In this document: positions 1-5,526 of the stretch, in pieces
Layout: each line of letters begins with the position of its first letter
How positions within the stretch are numbered: position 1 is the first letter of the stretch
Source of the DNA: Kiritimatiellia bacterium
Lineage (GTDB): Bacteria; Verrucomicrobiota; Kiritimatiellia; SLAD01
Assembly (NCBI GenBank): GCA_007127595.1
Contig: SKZA01000197.1
Location: 1-11,080 of the forward strand
DNA: 11,080 bases
Direction of reading: 5' to 3'
Notes under the pieces: model-generated
Databases searched by the model: none
Told to the model about the DNA's origin: nothing
What the model saw: only the letters and a program-made list of their open reading frames with translations
Translations under genes and position numbers: made by a program

Positions 1-41
1 GCGGACACACCCGCGCTCCCATCCATCCACTCGCCTATTCT

Positions 42-365
42 TCAATCGTTCAAGTACACGCTGATTGCTTCATCCAACGCCTTTATGTCGCGGGCGGCCA
101 TCCGGCCCAGCGTCTGGCGAAGGCGTCTTTTGTCCACTTGGCGAATGCCGGGAATGATCGCATACGACGTGGAGCCGTTTGGCATGGCAATAGGCAGTCT
201 CAAGGGCCATATCTCGGGGGCGCGACTGGATAAGGGCACCACGACGACGGAACGAAGGGTTTGGTTGGTCATGGAATTCGAGATGACAATCGCAGGTCGT
301 GTCTTGCCGAGTTCGGGGGACGATGCGGGTCCAAGCTCAACCCAGTAAATCGTGCCCCGCTTCAC
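42..365 (-). CDS. MazF/PemK-family endoribonuclease toxin
   Basis: A 107-residue protein that reads as a type II toxin of the MazF/PemK (CcdB-like fold) family, which cleaves RNA in the cytoplasm to arrest growth. What is seen: an N-terminal RGTIYWVELGP strand, then KTRPAIVIS (residues 21-29) with the family's conserved Arg23-Pro24, and VVVPLSS (41-47), whose Ser46/47 stand where MazF usually has a PLTS Ser/Thr. An I-R-Q-V-D-K-R-R-L block (74-82) follows, typical of the strand-helix end of the fold. Length is normal for the family (about 105-120). The start is GTG at 365; it overlaps the antitoxin stop codon by 4 bp (GTGA), so translation should be coupled to the antitoxin frame. The gene is complete, with no missing core motif. 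The cleavage specificity cannot be read from sequence. Confidence 0.9.
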   Translation of the reverse strand: MKRGTIYWVELGPASSPELGKTRPAIVISNSMTNQTLRSVVVVPLSSRAPEIWPLRLPIAMPNGSTSYAIIPGIRQVDKRRLRQTLGRMAARDIKALDEAISVYLND

Positions 366-613
366 GGCTTGTCCTGCTCGTCATCTGGAGGATTGTCCAA
401 GTCCGCCTGCATCCATGCTTCCTCCGCCGCCTGTTCATCGGCGTGTTCCGCCAAGAATGCGTCATACTGTTCGGCGGCCTCGGCCAGCTTCCGGGCGCGC
501 ACCTCGCGCTCCAGCGTCTCGCGGACATAGGACGTCACCGATTGATCAGAGGGTTTTAGCTGCTCTATCGACTTAAGAAGTTCACCCTCTACTTTTACGG
601 TAGTTGCTTTCAT
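362..613 (-). CDS. Antitoxin of the MazEF/PemIK-like module (RHH-like)
   Basis: An 83-residue protein immediately upstream of the MazF-like toxin and overlapping it by 4 bp, the usual antitoxin-first order. The N-terminal part (MKATTVKVEGELLKSIEQL, then a helix SVTSYVRETLERE) looks like a ribbon-helix-helix DNA-binding domain: one strand followed by two helices. The rest (about 35-83) is a charged, Ala/Glu-rich helix ending in a flexible acidic tail (DNPPDDEQDKP), the kind of segment that wraps the toxin. The open frame extends to a TTG at 649, but ATG 613 is preferred because it starts directly at the RHH strand and because the 644-649 segment is a TTGACA -35 box. No close Shine-Dalgarno sequence precedes ATG 613; a GAGAG lies about 13 nt away. 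The RHH assignment is by shape rather than by a diagnostic motif. Confidence 0.8.
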   Translation of the reverse strand: MKATTVKVEGELLKSIEQLKPSDQSVTSYVRETLEREVRARKLAEAAEQYDAFLAEHADEQAAEEAWMQADLDNPPDDEQDKP

Positions 614-640
614 GCATATATTTCTACTCTCATTGCATAT
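613..640. repeat. TGCATAT direct repeats, candidate antitoxin operator
   Basis: TGCATAT occurs at 613-619 and again at 634-640, exactly 21 bp apart (two helical turns), inside the promoter of the toxin-antitoxin operon. Ribbon-helix-helix antitoxins commonly autoregulate by binding short repeats on one face of the helix at their own promoter. The operator role is an inference; the repeat is seen directly. Confidence 0.4.
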
Positions 641-649
641 CACTGTCAA
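614..649 (-). promoter_or_regulatory. Promoter of the toxin-antitoxin operon
   Basis: On the minus strand a consensus -35 TTGACA (649-644) is followed after 17 bp by TAGAAA (626-621), a 4/6 match to the -10 consensus. The start site would fall at or next to the antitoxin ATG at 613, implying a leaderless or near-leaderless message. The segment is AT-rich compared with its surroundings. Confidence 0.6.
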
Positions 650-848
650 ATGGCTGCTCGCCGACCACGGCGCGGCGGGAGAGAGCCGTGTTCAGTTCGG
701 CCTGTGAGCGAAGTTCCCATTTTTCAGCGATCTGAGAAGTTTGTCGGGAGCTTTGTTGTGAATTTTGTATTGTAAACGTTGTCGACAAAGAAACCGCATT
801 GCGCCATTCCGAGAGACGCGTTTCCCGTCGGCCCGCCCTGCATCCCTC

Positions 849-878
849 CTGAACGCTATCGGCATGTGCGGGTATAGT
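849..878 (+). promoter_or_regulatory. Candidate promoter of the M28 peptidase gene
   Basis: TATAGT at 873-878 matches 5 of 6 bases of the -10 consensus and ends 6 nt before ATG 885. A poor -35 (CTGAAC, 849-854) lies 18 bp upstream. If used, transcription would start at or next to the ATG, which fits the absence of a Shine-Dalgarno sequence there. Confidence 0.4.
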
Positions 879-884
879 GCCGGC

Positions 885-2114
885 ATGAAGCGATGCCTAC
901 CGTTTGTCGTAGCCGTACTTTTGTCCGCCATGACGGCGGAGGGCAGGACGTTGGAGGAGGTGCTCGCGTCCATCACGCCCGCGTCGTATGAGGAAGCGCA
1001 CACGAATCTGTTCGTGCATGACGGTATGAACAGGGGGTTTACCGGCGATTTGGACGGGAACATTCACCGTGTGCCCGCACACCAACATGATGCGGCGCGC
1101 GATTTCATTTTGGAGCAATTTGAAGCGCACGAACTGGACGCGTGGCTTGATCCGTTCTGGTTTACGCGCTTCTATGGCGCCGTAAACTATACCTATACGA
1201 ATTGCAATAACGTGGTGGCGATCCAGCGCGGGATCGCCAGCAACGCGCAGTGGTTCATCGTGGGGGCGCATTACGATTCCGTGGATCCCGGTCAATTCAG
1301 CCAACTGAGTCCGGGCGCGGATGATAACGCCAGCGGCGTGGCGGCGGTTCTCGAACTGGCGCGCGTACTGAGCGACTATACTTTCCGACACCATATCGTA
1401 TACATCGCCTTTGACGCGGAGGAGAAAGGGCTGAAGGGCGCCTGGCACTTCGCAGACACCTACACCACGAACAATCCGGCTTTGACCAATTTAATTCAGC
1501 GCGCGGATGTCGGCGGCGTCTTGAGCTTGGACATGCTTGCGTACAATCCGCCGGGTCCCAACCATAATCGCGTCCGAATCTATGGCGGCAGCTCGTCTTC
1601 CAACGCGCCGGTTCAAGTTGCGTTACGTCACGCCTTCCTGGAGCACACGGAAATGGACGTGGTTCACAGTGGGTCGATCGCCGCCAGCGATCATCACCCC
1701 TTCCACGCGCGCGGCATGGACGCCTGCCTGTTGATCGAGTACAACGTGTGGTCGAATCCGCATTATCACAGGACCACGGACTCCGTAGACACCCCGGACT
1801 ACATCGATTATGTGTATGCGACCGAATTGACCCGCGCCGTCGCCGCCTACCTGATGCGCGAGGCGGAAATCCTGCTGCCGCCTACCCTGTCCCTGACGAG
1901 CACGGAAGAGCAGGATTCCTTCTCACTTGCCTGGACCGCTCAGTCCAATGCCGTGTATCGCGTTGACTATGCCGACGATTTAGCGCCAACGACGACTTGG
2001 CAAGCCTTGACGGTCATCACGAATACCCCCGGCGATGCCGTGTTGTATTGGGAAGACCATATCGGACCTGTGATGCAAAGATACTATCGCGTGGAGCATG
2101 TGTATGAGCCTTAA
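885..2114 (+). CDS. Secreted M28-family zinc metallopeptidase
   Basis: A 409-residue exported aminopeptidase-like enzyme of family M28 (two-zinc, Aeromonas-aminopeptidase type). Residues 1-19 form a signal peptide (MKRCLPFVVAVLLSAMTAEG), which is why ATG 885 is chosen over the TTG at 765. The full set of metal and catalytic positions is visible: His129 in GAHYDS, the bridging Asp in GADDNASG (146/147), the general-base and ligand pair Glu179-Glu180 in FDAEEKG, Asp216 in LSLDM, and His270 in SDHHPF; a YHRTTDSVDT segment (294-303) closes the site. After about residue 330 comes a roughly 75-residue C-terminal module with a YRVDYADDL...W pattern, resembling beta-sandwich add-on domains of secreted proteins. 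The enzyme probably acts in the periplasm or outside the cell on peptides. The last 11 bp overlap the next gene. Substrate specificity cannot be read from the sequence. Confidence 0.9.
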   Translation: MKRCLPFVVAVLLSAMTAEGRTLEEVLASITPASYEEAHTNLFVHDGMNRGFTGDLDGNIHRVPAHQHDAARDFILEQFEAHELDAWLDPFWFTRFYGAVNYTYTNCNNVVAIQRGIASNAQWFIVGAHYDSVDPGQFSQLSPGADDNASGVAAVLELARVLSDYTFRHHIVYIAFDAEEKGLKGAWHFADTYTTNNPALTNLIQRADVGGVLSLDMLAYNPPGPNHNRVRIYGGSSSSNAPVQVALRHAFLEHTEMDVVHSGSIAASDHHPFHARGMDACLLIEYNVWSNPHYHRTTDSVDTPDYIDYVYATELTRAVAAYLMREAEILLPPTLSLTSTEEQDSFSLAWTAQSNAVYRVDYADDLAPTTTWQALTVITNTPGDAVLYWEDHIGPVMQRYYRVEHVYEP

Positions 2115-2475
2115 GCGTATACTCACGATAAGTTTGCTTGGATGTGTCGCGGCACTACAGCCCGCCGTCGCCGAAGAGGATTCCGCGCTGACTCGGGAGG
2201 AACTCGCGGAGAGATTGCGCGCGAGTGAAGACGTGACAGGACGGTTGCTGACTATTGAAGTGGAGTACGCCGGGACGCAAGTCGATCAGGATGGACAGGC
2301 GCATGAACTCTACGTGTCTAGAGACGAGAACACGGTCTTTCTGTGTCTATTCGAGACGTCCGACGAGGAACAGGACCCCGCATCCTTGGAGACCATCACC
2401 GGAAGAATCCTACGCATCGAATTACAGAAGCAAGACCTGCGAGACCACCGCATCTATGCCATTTGGATCGAATGA
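2104..2475 (+). CDS. Small exported acidic protein of unknown function
   Basis: A 123-residue protein that I do not recognise. It begins with an export signal (MSLKRILTISLLGCVAALQPAVA): either a type I signal peptide cleaved after AVA, or a lipoprotein signal with Cys14 (LLGC, with a slightly unusual Leu at -2). The mature part is acidic. It contains two related segments, VTGRLLTIEVE (44-54) and ITGRILRIELQ (98-108), suggesting a small beta-rich, pseudo-repeated fold. The start at 2104 is preferred over ATG 2098 because GGAG (2093-2096) lies 7 nt upstream of it but almost touches 2098. The gene overlaps the M28 peptidase by 11 bp, so the two are probably co-translated and may act together outside the cytoplasm. 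It might be an accessory or inhibitor of the peptidase, but nothing in the sequence proves this. Confidence 0.7.
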   Translation: MSLKRILTISLLGCVAALQPAVAEEDSALTREELAERLRASEDVTGRLLTIEVEYAGTQVDQDGQAHELYVSRDENTVFLCLFETSDEEQDPASLETITGRILRIELQKQDLRDHRIYAIWIE

Positions 2476-2496
2476 TTGGCCTCTACGGATTGAGCA

Positions 2497-2928
2497 TCAG
2501 TAATCGAGAGTCAAGATGCGGCCCTTCGTAAAGCTGAAAAAGGCCTTTCGATCCGCCGGCCGAATACCGGAGCGCACATCTTCAAGGGACTTGCCGGCGG
2601 CCTTGAGACAACCGGGACACACCATAAGCGTCACCTCAGCGGCCAGCAATTGATCAAGCGCCGCGTGAGAAGAAGGGAAATGGGCATACATAATGTCCGG
2701 CGCGTCCGCCAAGACGACGTGGATGGCGTCGATATCAAAATAGATCAGCACGTCGTGCTCTTCCGCCATCATGTTGGCCATATTAAGCGCCATCAACACG
2801 CGGTGCGCTTGATCGGGTCCGCTGCTGATATGGATGAATACGCCGTCGCGCGGGACCGGTTCGGCGGACGAAAAGGTTGCAGCGAGGGCGACACAGATGA
2901 TGCAGGCTAGAAGAGTTCGTCGTTTCAT
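2497..2928 (-). CDS. Exported DsrE-like protein with CPGC motif
   Basis: A 143-residue protein of the DsrE/DsrF-like superfamily (small alpha/beta sulfur-relay or peroxiredoxin-like proteins). Seen: an N-terminal signal peptide (MKRR, hydrophobic core, cleavage near SSA-EP at 22-24); a first strand VFIHISSG followed by the helix DQAHRVLMALNMANMM; a second strand DVLIYFDIDAIHVV (59-72); then TLMVCPGCLKAAG (100-112) with Cys104 and Cys107; and a last strand GRILTLDY at the C-terminus. Family members use the cysteine in the CPxC-like loop for persulfide or thiol chemistry. Export makes a periplasmic role likely, unlike the cytoplasmic DsrEFH and TusBCD proteins. The start at 2928 is supported by AAAGGA 6-7 nt upstream on the minus strand. 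It converges on the small acidic protein with only 21 bp between stop codons and no visible terminator. Confidence 0.8.
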   Translation of the reverse strand: MKRRTLLACIICVALAATFSSAEPVPRDGVFIHISSGPDQAHRVLMALNMANMMAEEHDVLIYFDIDAIHVVLADAPDIMYAHFPSSHAALDQLLAAEVTLMVCPGCLKAAGKSLEDVRSGIRPADRKAFFSFTKGRILTLDY

Positions 2929-2955
2929 GGCATGTCCTTTCGGGTTCTTTGACCA

Positions 2956-2984
2956 ACACTACAATGGCAAGTGGGTTCTGTGAA
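2956..2984 (-). promoter_or_regulatory. Weak candidate promoter of the DsrE-like gene
   Basis: On the minus strand TTCACA (2984-2979), a 5/6 match to the -35 consensus, is followed after 17 bp by TAGTGT (2961-2956), only a 3/6 match to -10. The position fits a leader of about 20 nt that carries the AAAGGA ribosome binding site. Confidence 0.3.
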
Positions 2985-3110
2985 TCGGGCAAACCCCGAC
3001 CTGCGAAGCAGGCCCAACGAGAAGTCCTTACGGCGACTCTACAAGCGAATGCATGCTTGGAATATAGAATGTAGTGGACGCAGACACAGGGCCGGGAACT
3101 TCGCACCGAC

Positions 3111-3138
3111 TTGTCTCTTTACGACCGAACGTTATAGA
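3111..3138 (+). promoter_or_regulatory. Candidate promoter of the alkC-like gene
   Basis: TTGTCT (3111-3116) and TATAGA (3133-3138) are separated by 16 bp. The -10 ends 8 nt before ATG 3147, and no Shine-Dalgarno sequence lies in between, so the message could be leaderless. A second TATAGAAT copy lies 70 bp upstream (3063-3070) without a convincing -35. Confidence 0.4.
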
Positions 3139-3146
3139 ATCCGCAT

Positions 3147-4283
3147 ATGGGAACCAAGGAGAGGACTACCGAACGCAAAGCTTTCAAGGACTGGTTCGAT
3201 CGCCAAGCGGCGCACCAACTGGCGGCACAAATCGCGGGCGTGTGGCCCCGCTTCAATTCGAACCGCTTCGTAAAGCTTGCGACGAATAACTTGAAGGGCC
3301 TCGAATTCCATGGCCGCGTGCAACAATTCGCGAACGCGCTGCAAGCCACCCTGCCCAAGGATATACCCCGAGCACTCGATATTCTGACCCGAAGTCTTCC
3401 GACCGAGTTGCCCGACACGGAAGCGGTAACCGACGGCTGGTTGCAGTGGCCCGTCGGCCAGTTCATCGCCGACCACGGTGTGCCGTATTTCGAGGAATCC
3501 ATGCGGGCGATGACCGAGCTGACCACCCGTTTTTCGTCTGAGTTTGCGATAAGGCCTTTTCTTCTCGAGCGCCCGAAAGAAACATATGAGTACATTTATT
3601 CCATCACCTCTCATCCAAACGCACACGTCCGACGCTGGTGTTCGGAAGGGACGCGCCCCCGCCTGCCCTGGGGCCGGCGCTTGCCCGCAGATCCCGCGTC
3701 GAGTTGGCCGATTCTGGAAGCTTTGAAGGACGACCCGGAAATCTACGTCCGCAAATCCGTCGCGAACCATTCGAACGACCTCTCCAAAGAGTATCCCGAC
3801 CTCGTGGTCGCACGTTGTCGTGCTTGGCAAAAGGGCGCGACGCCCGAACGCACATGGATCATCCGTCACGCGCTGCGTTCACTCATCAAAGCGGGTCACC
3901 CCGAAGCCATGCGGCTCTTGGGTTTCGGCGATGGCAAAGGATTACGCGCCACGCTGCGCATAAAACCCCGCGCAGTGAATGTCGGGGATGCAGTAACGTT
4001 AAATGCAGCGATCAGGAACACGGGGAAGACCGTGCAACGTCTCGTCGTCGATTATCTCGTGCATTTCGCGCGGCCCAGCGGGAAACCGTCACGCAAGGTG
4101 TTCAAGTGGACCGTGGCCGAGGTCGAACCCGGCGGCGTGTTGCGTATAGAGAAACGGCATCCGCTCCGGCATACCACCATCCGCACTTTGTATCCGGGCC
4201 GGCACCGCATCGAGGTGCAGGTCAACGGAGCCCGCCTCGTCGCCGCGCTGTTCGAGTTGTCATCTGATTCATATGACAAATGA
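3147..4283 (+). CDS. alkC: AlkC-type HEAT-like-repeat DNA glycosylase
   Basis: A 378-residue protein of the HEAT-like-repeat alkylpurine DNA glycosylases (AlkC/AlkD superfamily), which remove small alkylated bases such as 3-methyladenine and 3-methylcytosine without flipping the base out. The helical part spans about residues 10-260. Its most diagnostic block is 161-218: VRRWCSEGTRPRLPWG, then a DPASSWPILEALKDD helix and YVRKSVANHSNDLSKEYPD, the pattern of the AlkC branch, with Trp164, Glu167 and Trp175. After a short linker a beta-rich Ig-like domain fills about 268-372 (VNVGDAVTLNAAIRNTGK, then a second sheet ending in HRIEVQVNGARLVAALFEL); this add-on separates AlkC from AlkD. The gene is monocistronic, lying between its own promoter and that of the next gene. 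It is complete and of usual length. No damage-inducible operator was recognised. Confidence 0.85.
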   Translation: MGTKERTTERKAFKDWFDRQAAHQLAAQIAGVWPRFNSNRFVKLATNNLKGLEFHGRVQQFANALQATLPKDIPRALDILTRSLPTELPDTEAVTDGWLQWPVGQFIADHGVPYFEESMRAMTELTTRFSSEFAIRPFLLERPKETYEYIYSITSHPNAHVRRWCSEGTRPRLPWGRRLPADPASSWPILEALKDDPEIYVRKSVANHSNDLSKEYPDLVVARCRAWQKGATPERTWIIRHALRSLIKAGHPEAMRLLGFGDGKGLRATLRIKPRAVNVGDAVTLNAAIRNTGKTVQRLVVDYLVHFARPSGKPSRKVFKWTVAEVEPGGVLRIEKRHPLRHTTIRTLYPGRHRIEVQVNGARLVAALFELSSDSYDK

Positions 4284-4437
4284 ACGAAAGCGCTACGCTG
4301 CATCTCGCCAATCACGAATCGGCATGCCTTGCACGTTGGCATGACTTCTCCACCGTTGACACGGACACAGCATTTGGTTACTTTCCCTGCCGTTGAGGGG
4401 AGGTACAACAGAGTCGGTCAACTAAGGAGGTCTGATC
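4284..4437 (+). promoter_or_regulatory. Promoter region of the beta-barrel protein gene
   Basis: A consensus -35 TTGACA (4356-4361) with, 17 bp on, TACTTT (4379-4384; 3/6 match to -10) would start a leader of about 45 nt. Upstream is a small inverted repeat, CATGCC/GGCATG (4323-4328 and 4338-4343) with a 9-nt loop. It could be an operator or a weak stop for alkC transcription; no T-run follows it. Confidence 0.4.
4423..4430 (+). promoter_or_regulatory. Strong Shine-Dalgarno sequence
   Basis: TAAGGAGG lies 7 nt before ATG 4438 and is nearly complementary to the 16S rRNA tail. It is the strongest ribosome binding site in the window and implies high translation of the outer-membrane protein. 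It contrasts with the SD-less starts of the antitoxin, M28 and alkC genes. Confidence 0.85.
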
Positions 4438-5214
4438 ATGAAGCTGCAACGGATTACGCTCGTTTTGTTCACTCTGGTATTCTTTACCGCGCACGCATCC
4501 GCACAATGGTTCTCCGATCCTTCGGGGATACTGGACGAAGGCGCCTTTCGCGCCGACCTCTCGTTCAGCCTGAATGAGACCGATTACGAGCTCAAAGACG
4601 CGGGACTACGACTTGACATCCCCGTCGAGCGACAAATCCTCGGCGTGACGCTGGCCTATGGTATTTCAGACGCCGTGGACGTATTCCTGGCGGCCGGCCT
4701 GATCCTAGACGCGGAGCCCCAAATTCGAGATGACGACCTTCGGTGGAGAGACAGCGGCGACGGCTACCTGCTGAGCGCAGGCGCACGCGGCGTGTTGTAT
4801 CGCCAGGATCAATTCTCACTGATGGGCTACGGCTACGTGCAGCACATCGATGAGGATTACGGGCGTCTTCGCGATGAATATGACTTTTTCATCGAGACGA
4901 CCCGACTCGAAGCAGACCGCACCGAACTCGCGCTGGGTGTCTTGGGACGGTACGATGTCACCGAAGAGTTTCACGTGTACGCGGGTCTAGAAGTTATCTT
5001 GGTCGATGACGGCGATCTGAATGTGAAATTCACGGAGGAGAATTTGGTAACCGAAGATGTGTTCCGGGAGCGCGTCACGTTTGATATGGACCGGGACGAT
5101 ATCCTGACCGCGCGCGCTGGCGCGGCCTATCAAGCGGGCAACGCCCTGCTGCGCGCGGAATATGCTTTCCTCGGCGAGGAGACCCTTACGGTAGGCGTCG
5201 GCATTAACTTCTAG
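4438..5214 (+). CDS. Outer-membrane beta-barrel protein
   Basis: A 258-residue exported protein. Residues 1-22 are a signal peptide ending in ASA, with cleavage before Gln23. The mature chain is a run of amphipathic strands with alternating hydrophobic residues separated by acidic loops: for example GVTLAYGISDAVDVFLAAGLIL (69-90), GYLLSAGARGVLYR, FSLMGYGYVQHI, ELALGVLGRYDVTEEFHVYAGLEVIL, ILTARAGAAYQAGNALLRAEYAFL and TLTVGVGINF. The last residue is Phe after alternating hydrophobics, the classical BAM recognition signal. This supports an outer-membrane barrel of roughly 8-12 strands. It may be a small porin or structural barrel; no specific family motif was recognised. The long loop around 136-162 is strongly charged. 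It has its own promoter, a very strong ribosome binding site and a dedicated terminator, so it is a single-gene unit that is probably well expressed. Confidence 0.8.
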   Translation: MKLQRITLVLFTLVFFTAHASAQWFSDPSGILDEGAFRADLSFSLNETDYELKDAGLRLDIPVERQILGVTLAYGISDAVDVFLAAGLILDAEPQIRDDDLRWRDSGDGYLLSAGARGVLYRQDQFSLMGYGYVQHIDEDYGRLRDEYDFFIETTRLEADRTELALGVLGRYDVTEEFHVYAGLEVILVDDGDLNVKFTEENLVTEDVFRERVTFDMDRDDILTARAGAAYQAGNALLRAEYAFLGEETLTVGVGINF

Positions 5215-5240
5215 TCCCCGCCCCAACCGGCACACACACA

Positions 5241-5288
5241 ACCGCAATGGCGCTCCCCCCATCCGGAGCGCCATTGCGGTTTCTTTTG
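5241..5288 (+). terminator. Intrinsic terminator with perfect 16-bp stem
   Basis: The arms 5241-5256 and 5265-5280 are perfect reverse complements (ACCGCAATGGCGCTCC and its complement) around an 8-nt loop, followed by TTCTTTT. It sits 26 bp after the beta-barrel gene stop codon. The T-tract is interrupted by one C, but the stem is long and GC-rich. Confidence 0.8.
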
Positions 5289-5334
5289 GTCATTGTTTCA
5301 TCTTATGGATTTTTCCGATTTCGCCCGATATCGC

Positions 5335-5362
5335 TTGCGCCGTGAAGCGAAATTCATATTTT
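5335..5362 (+). promoter_or_regulatory. Possible promoter of the Mrp operon
   Basis: TTGCGC (5335-5340; 4/6) and TATTTT (5357-5362; 4/6) are separated by 16 bp. If used, the leader would be about 155-160 nt and would carry the palindrome and the REP-like hairpins. No better candidate was found closer to mrpF. Confidence 0.3.
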
Positions 5363-5386
5363 AGGGGGGCGATCGCCCAAAGTGAT

Positions 5387-5462
5387 GAAGCGCCTTACGG
5401 CGCCCCTACGAACGCCCGCCCGCATTTGCCGCGCCGTTTGCAGGGACGCCGTAAGGCGGTTC
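5387..5462. repeat. Inverted pair of REP-like units (BIME-like)
   Basis: Unit 1 (5387-5409, read on the minus strand) and unit 2 (5440-5462, plus strand) agree at 20 of 23 positions. Each starts with a GTAG- or GCAG-like head and contains the mini-hairpin CGCC-GTAA-GGCG. Together they form a 19-bp near-perfect inverted repeat (5391-5409 with 5440-5458, 17 of 19 matching) around a 30-nt GC-rich spacer. The layout resembles bacterial REP/BIME elements mobilised by RAYT transposases; other genomic copies cannot be checked here. Confidence 0.5.
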
Positions 5463-5526
5463 TTCTTGATCAATGGGTTAAGCGAAAGTCCGTTACGCGA
5501 TGTGGCAGCAAGCTTTTTACGTGTAA

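Larger units (their letters stand above)
5215..5526. other. Gene-free region ahead of the antiporter operon
   Basis: This 312-bp stretch holds no credible gene. It contains, in order, the hairpin terminator of the beta-barrel gene, a possible promoter (5335-5362), a 12-bp palindrome GGGCGATCGCCC (5367-5378) and a pair of inverted REP-like units (5387-5462). About 65 bp then lead to the mrpF start, with no Shine-Dalgarno sequence. Frames across it have no family resemblance and include the repeats. Confidence 0.6.

Noticed and set aside
614..649. Longer antitoxin starting at TTG 649
   Set aside because: The TTG is part of a consensus TTGACA -35 box, and the extra 12 residues precede the RHH strand without matching the fold.
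765..884. N-terminal extension of the M28 peptidase from a TTG
   Set aside because: It would put 40 Arg/Cys-rich residues before a good signal peptide; ATG 885 fits export and the -10 box at 873-878.
3132..3869. 245-codon open frame on the minus strand
   Set aside because: Lies entirely antisense to the alkC-like gene, has Arg/Gly-rich shadow composition and no domain.
3638..4267. 209-codon open frame on the plus strand inside alkC
   Set aside because: Out-of-frame shadow, very rich in Arg, Pro and Ala; the alkC frame is clearly the coding one.
5364..5526. Known Na+ or Li+ riboswitch in the mrp leader
   Set aside because: The gene context is suggestive, but I could not match the sequence to conserved cores of known ion riboswitches; the hairpins are better explained as REP-like repeats.
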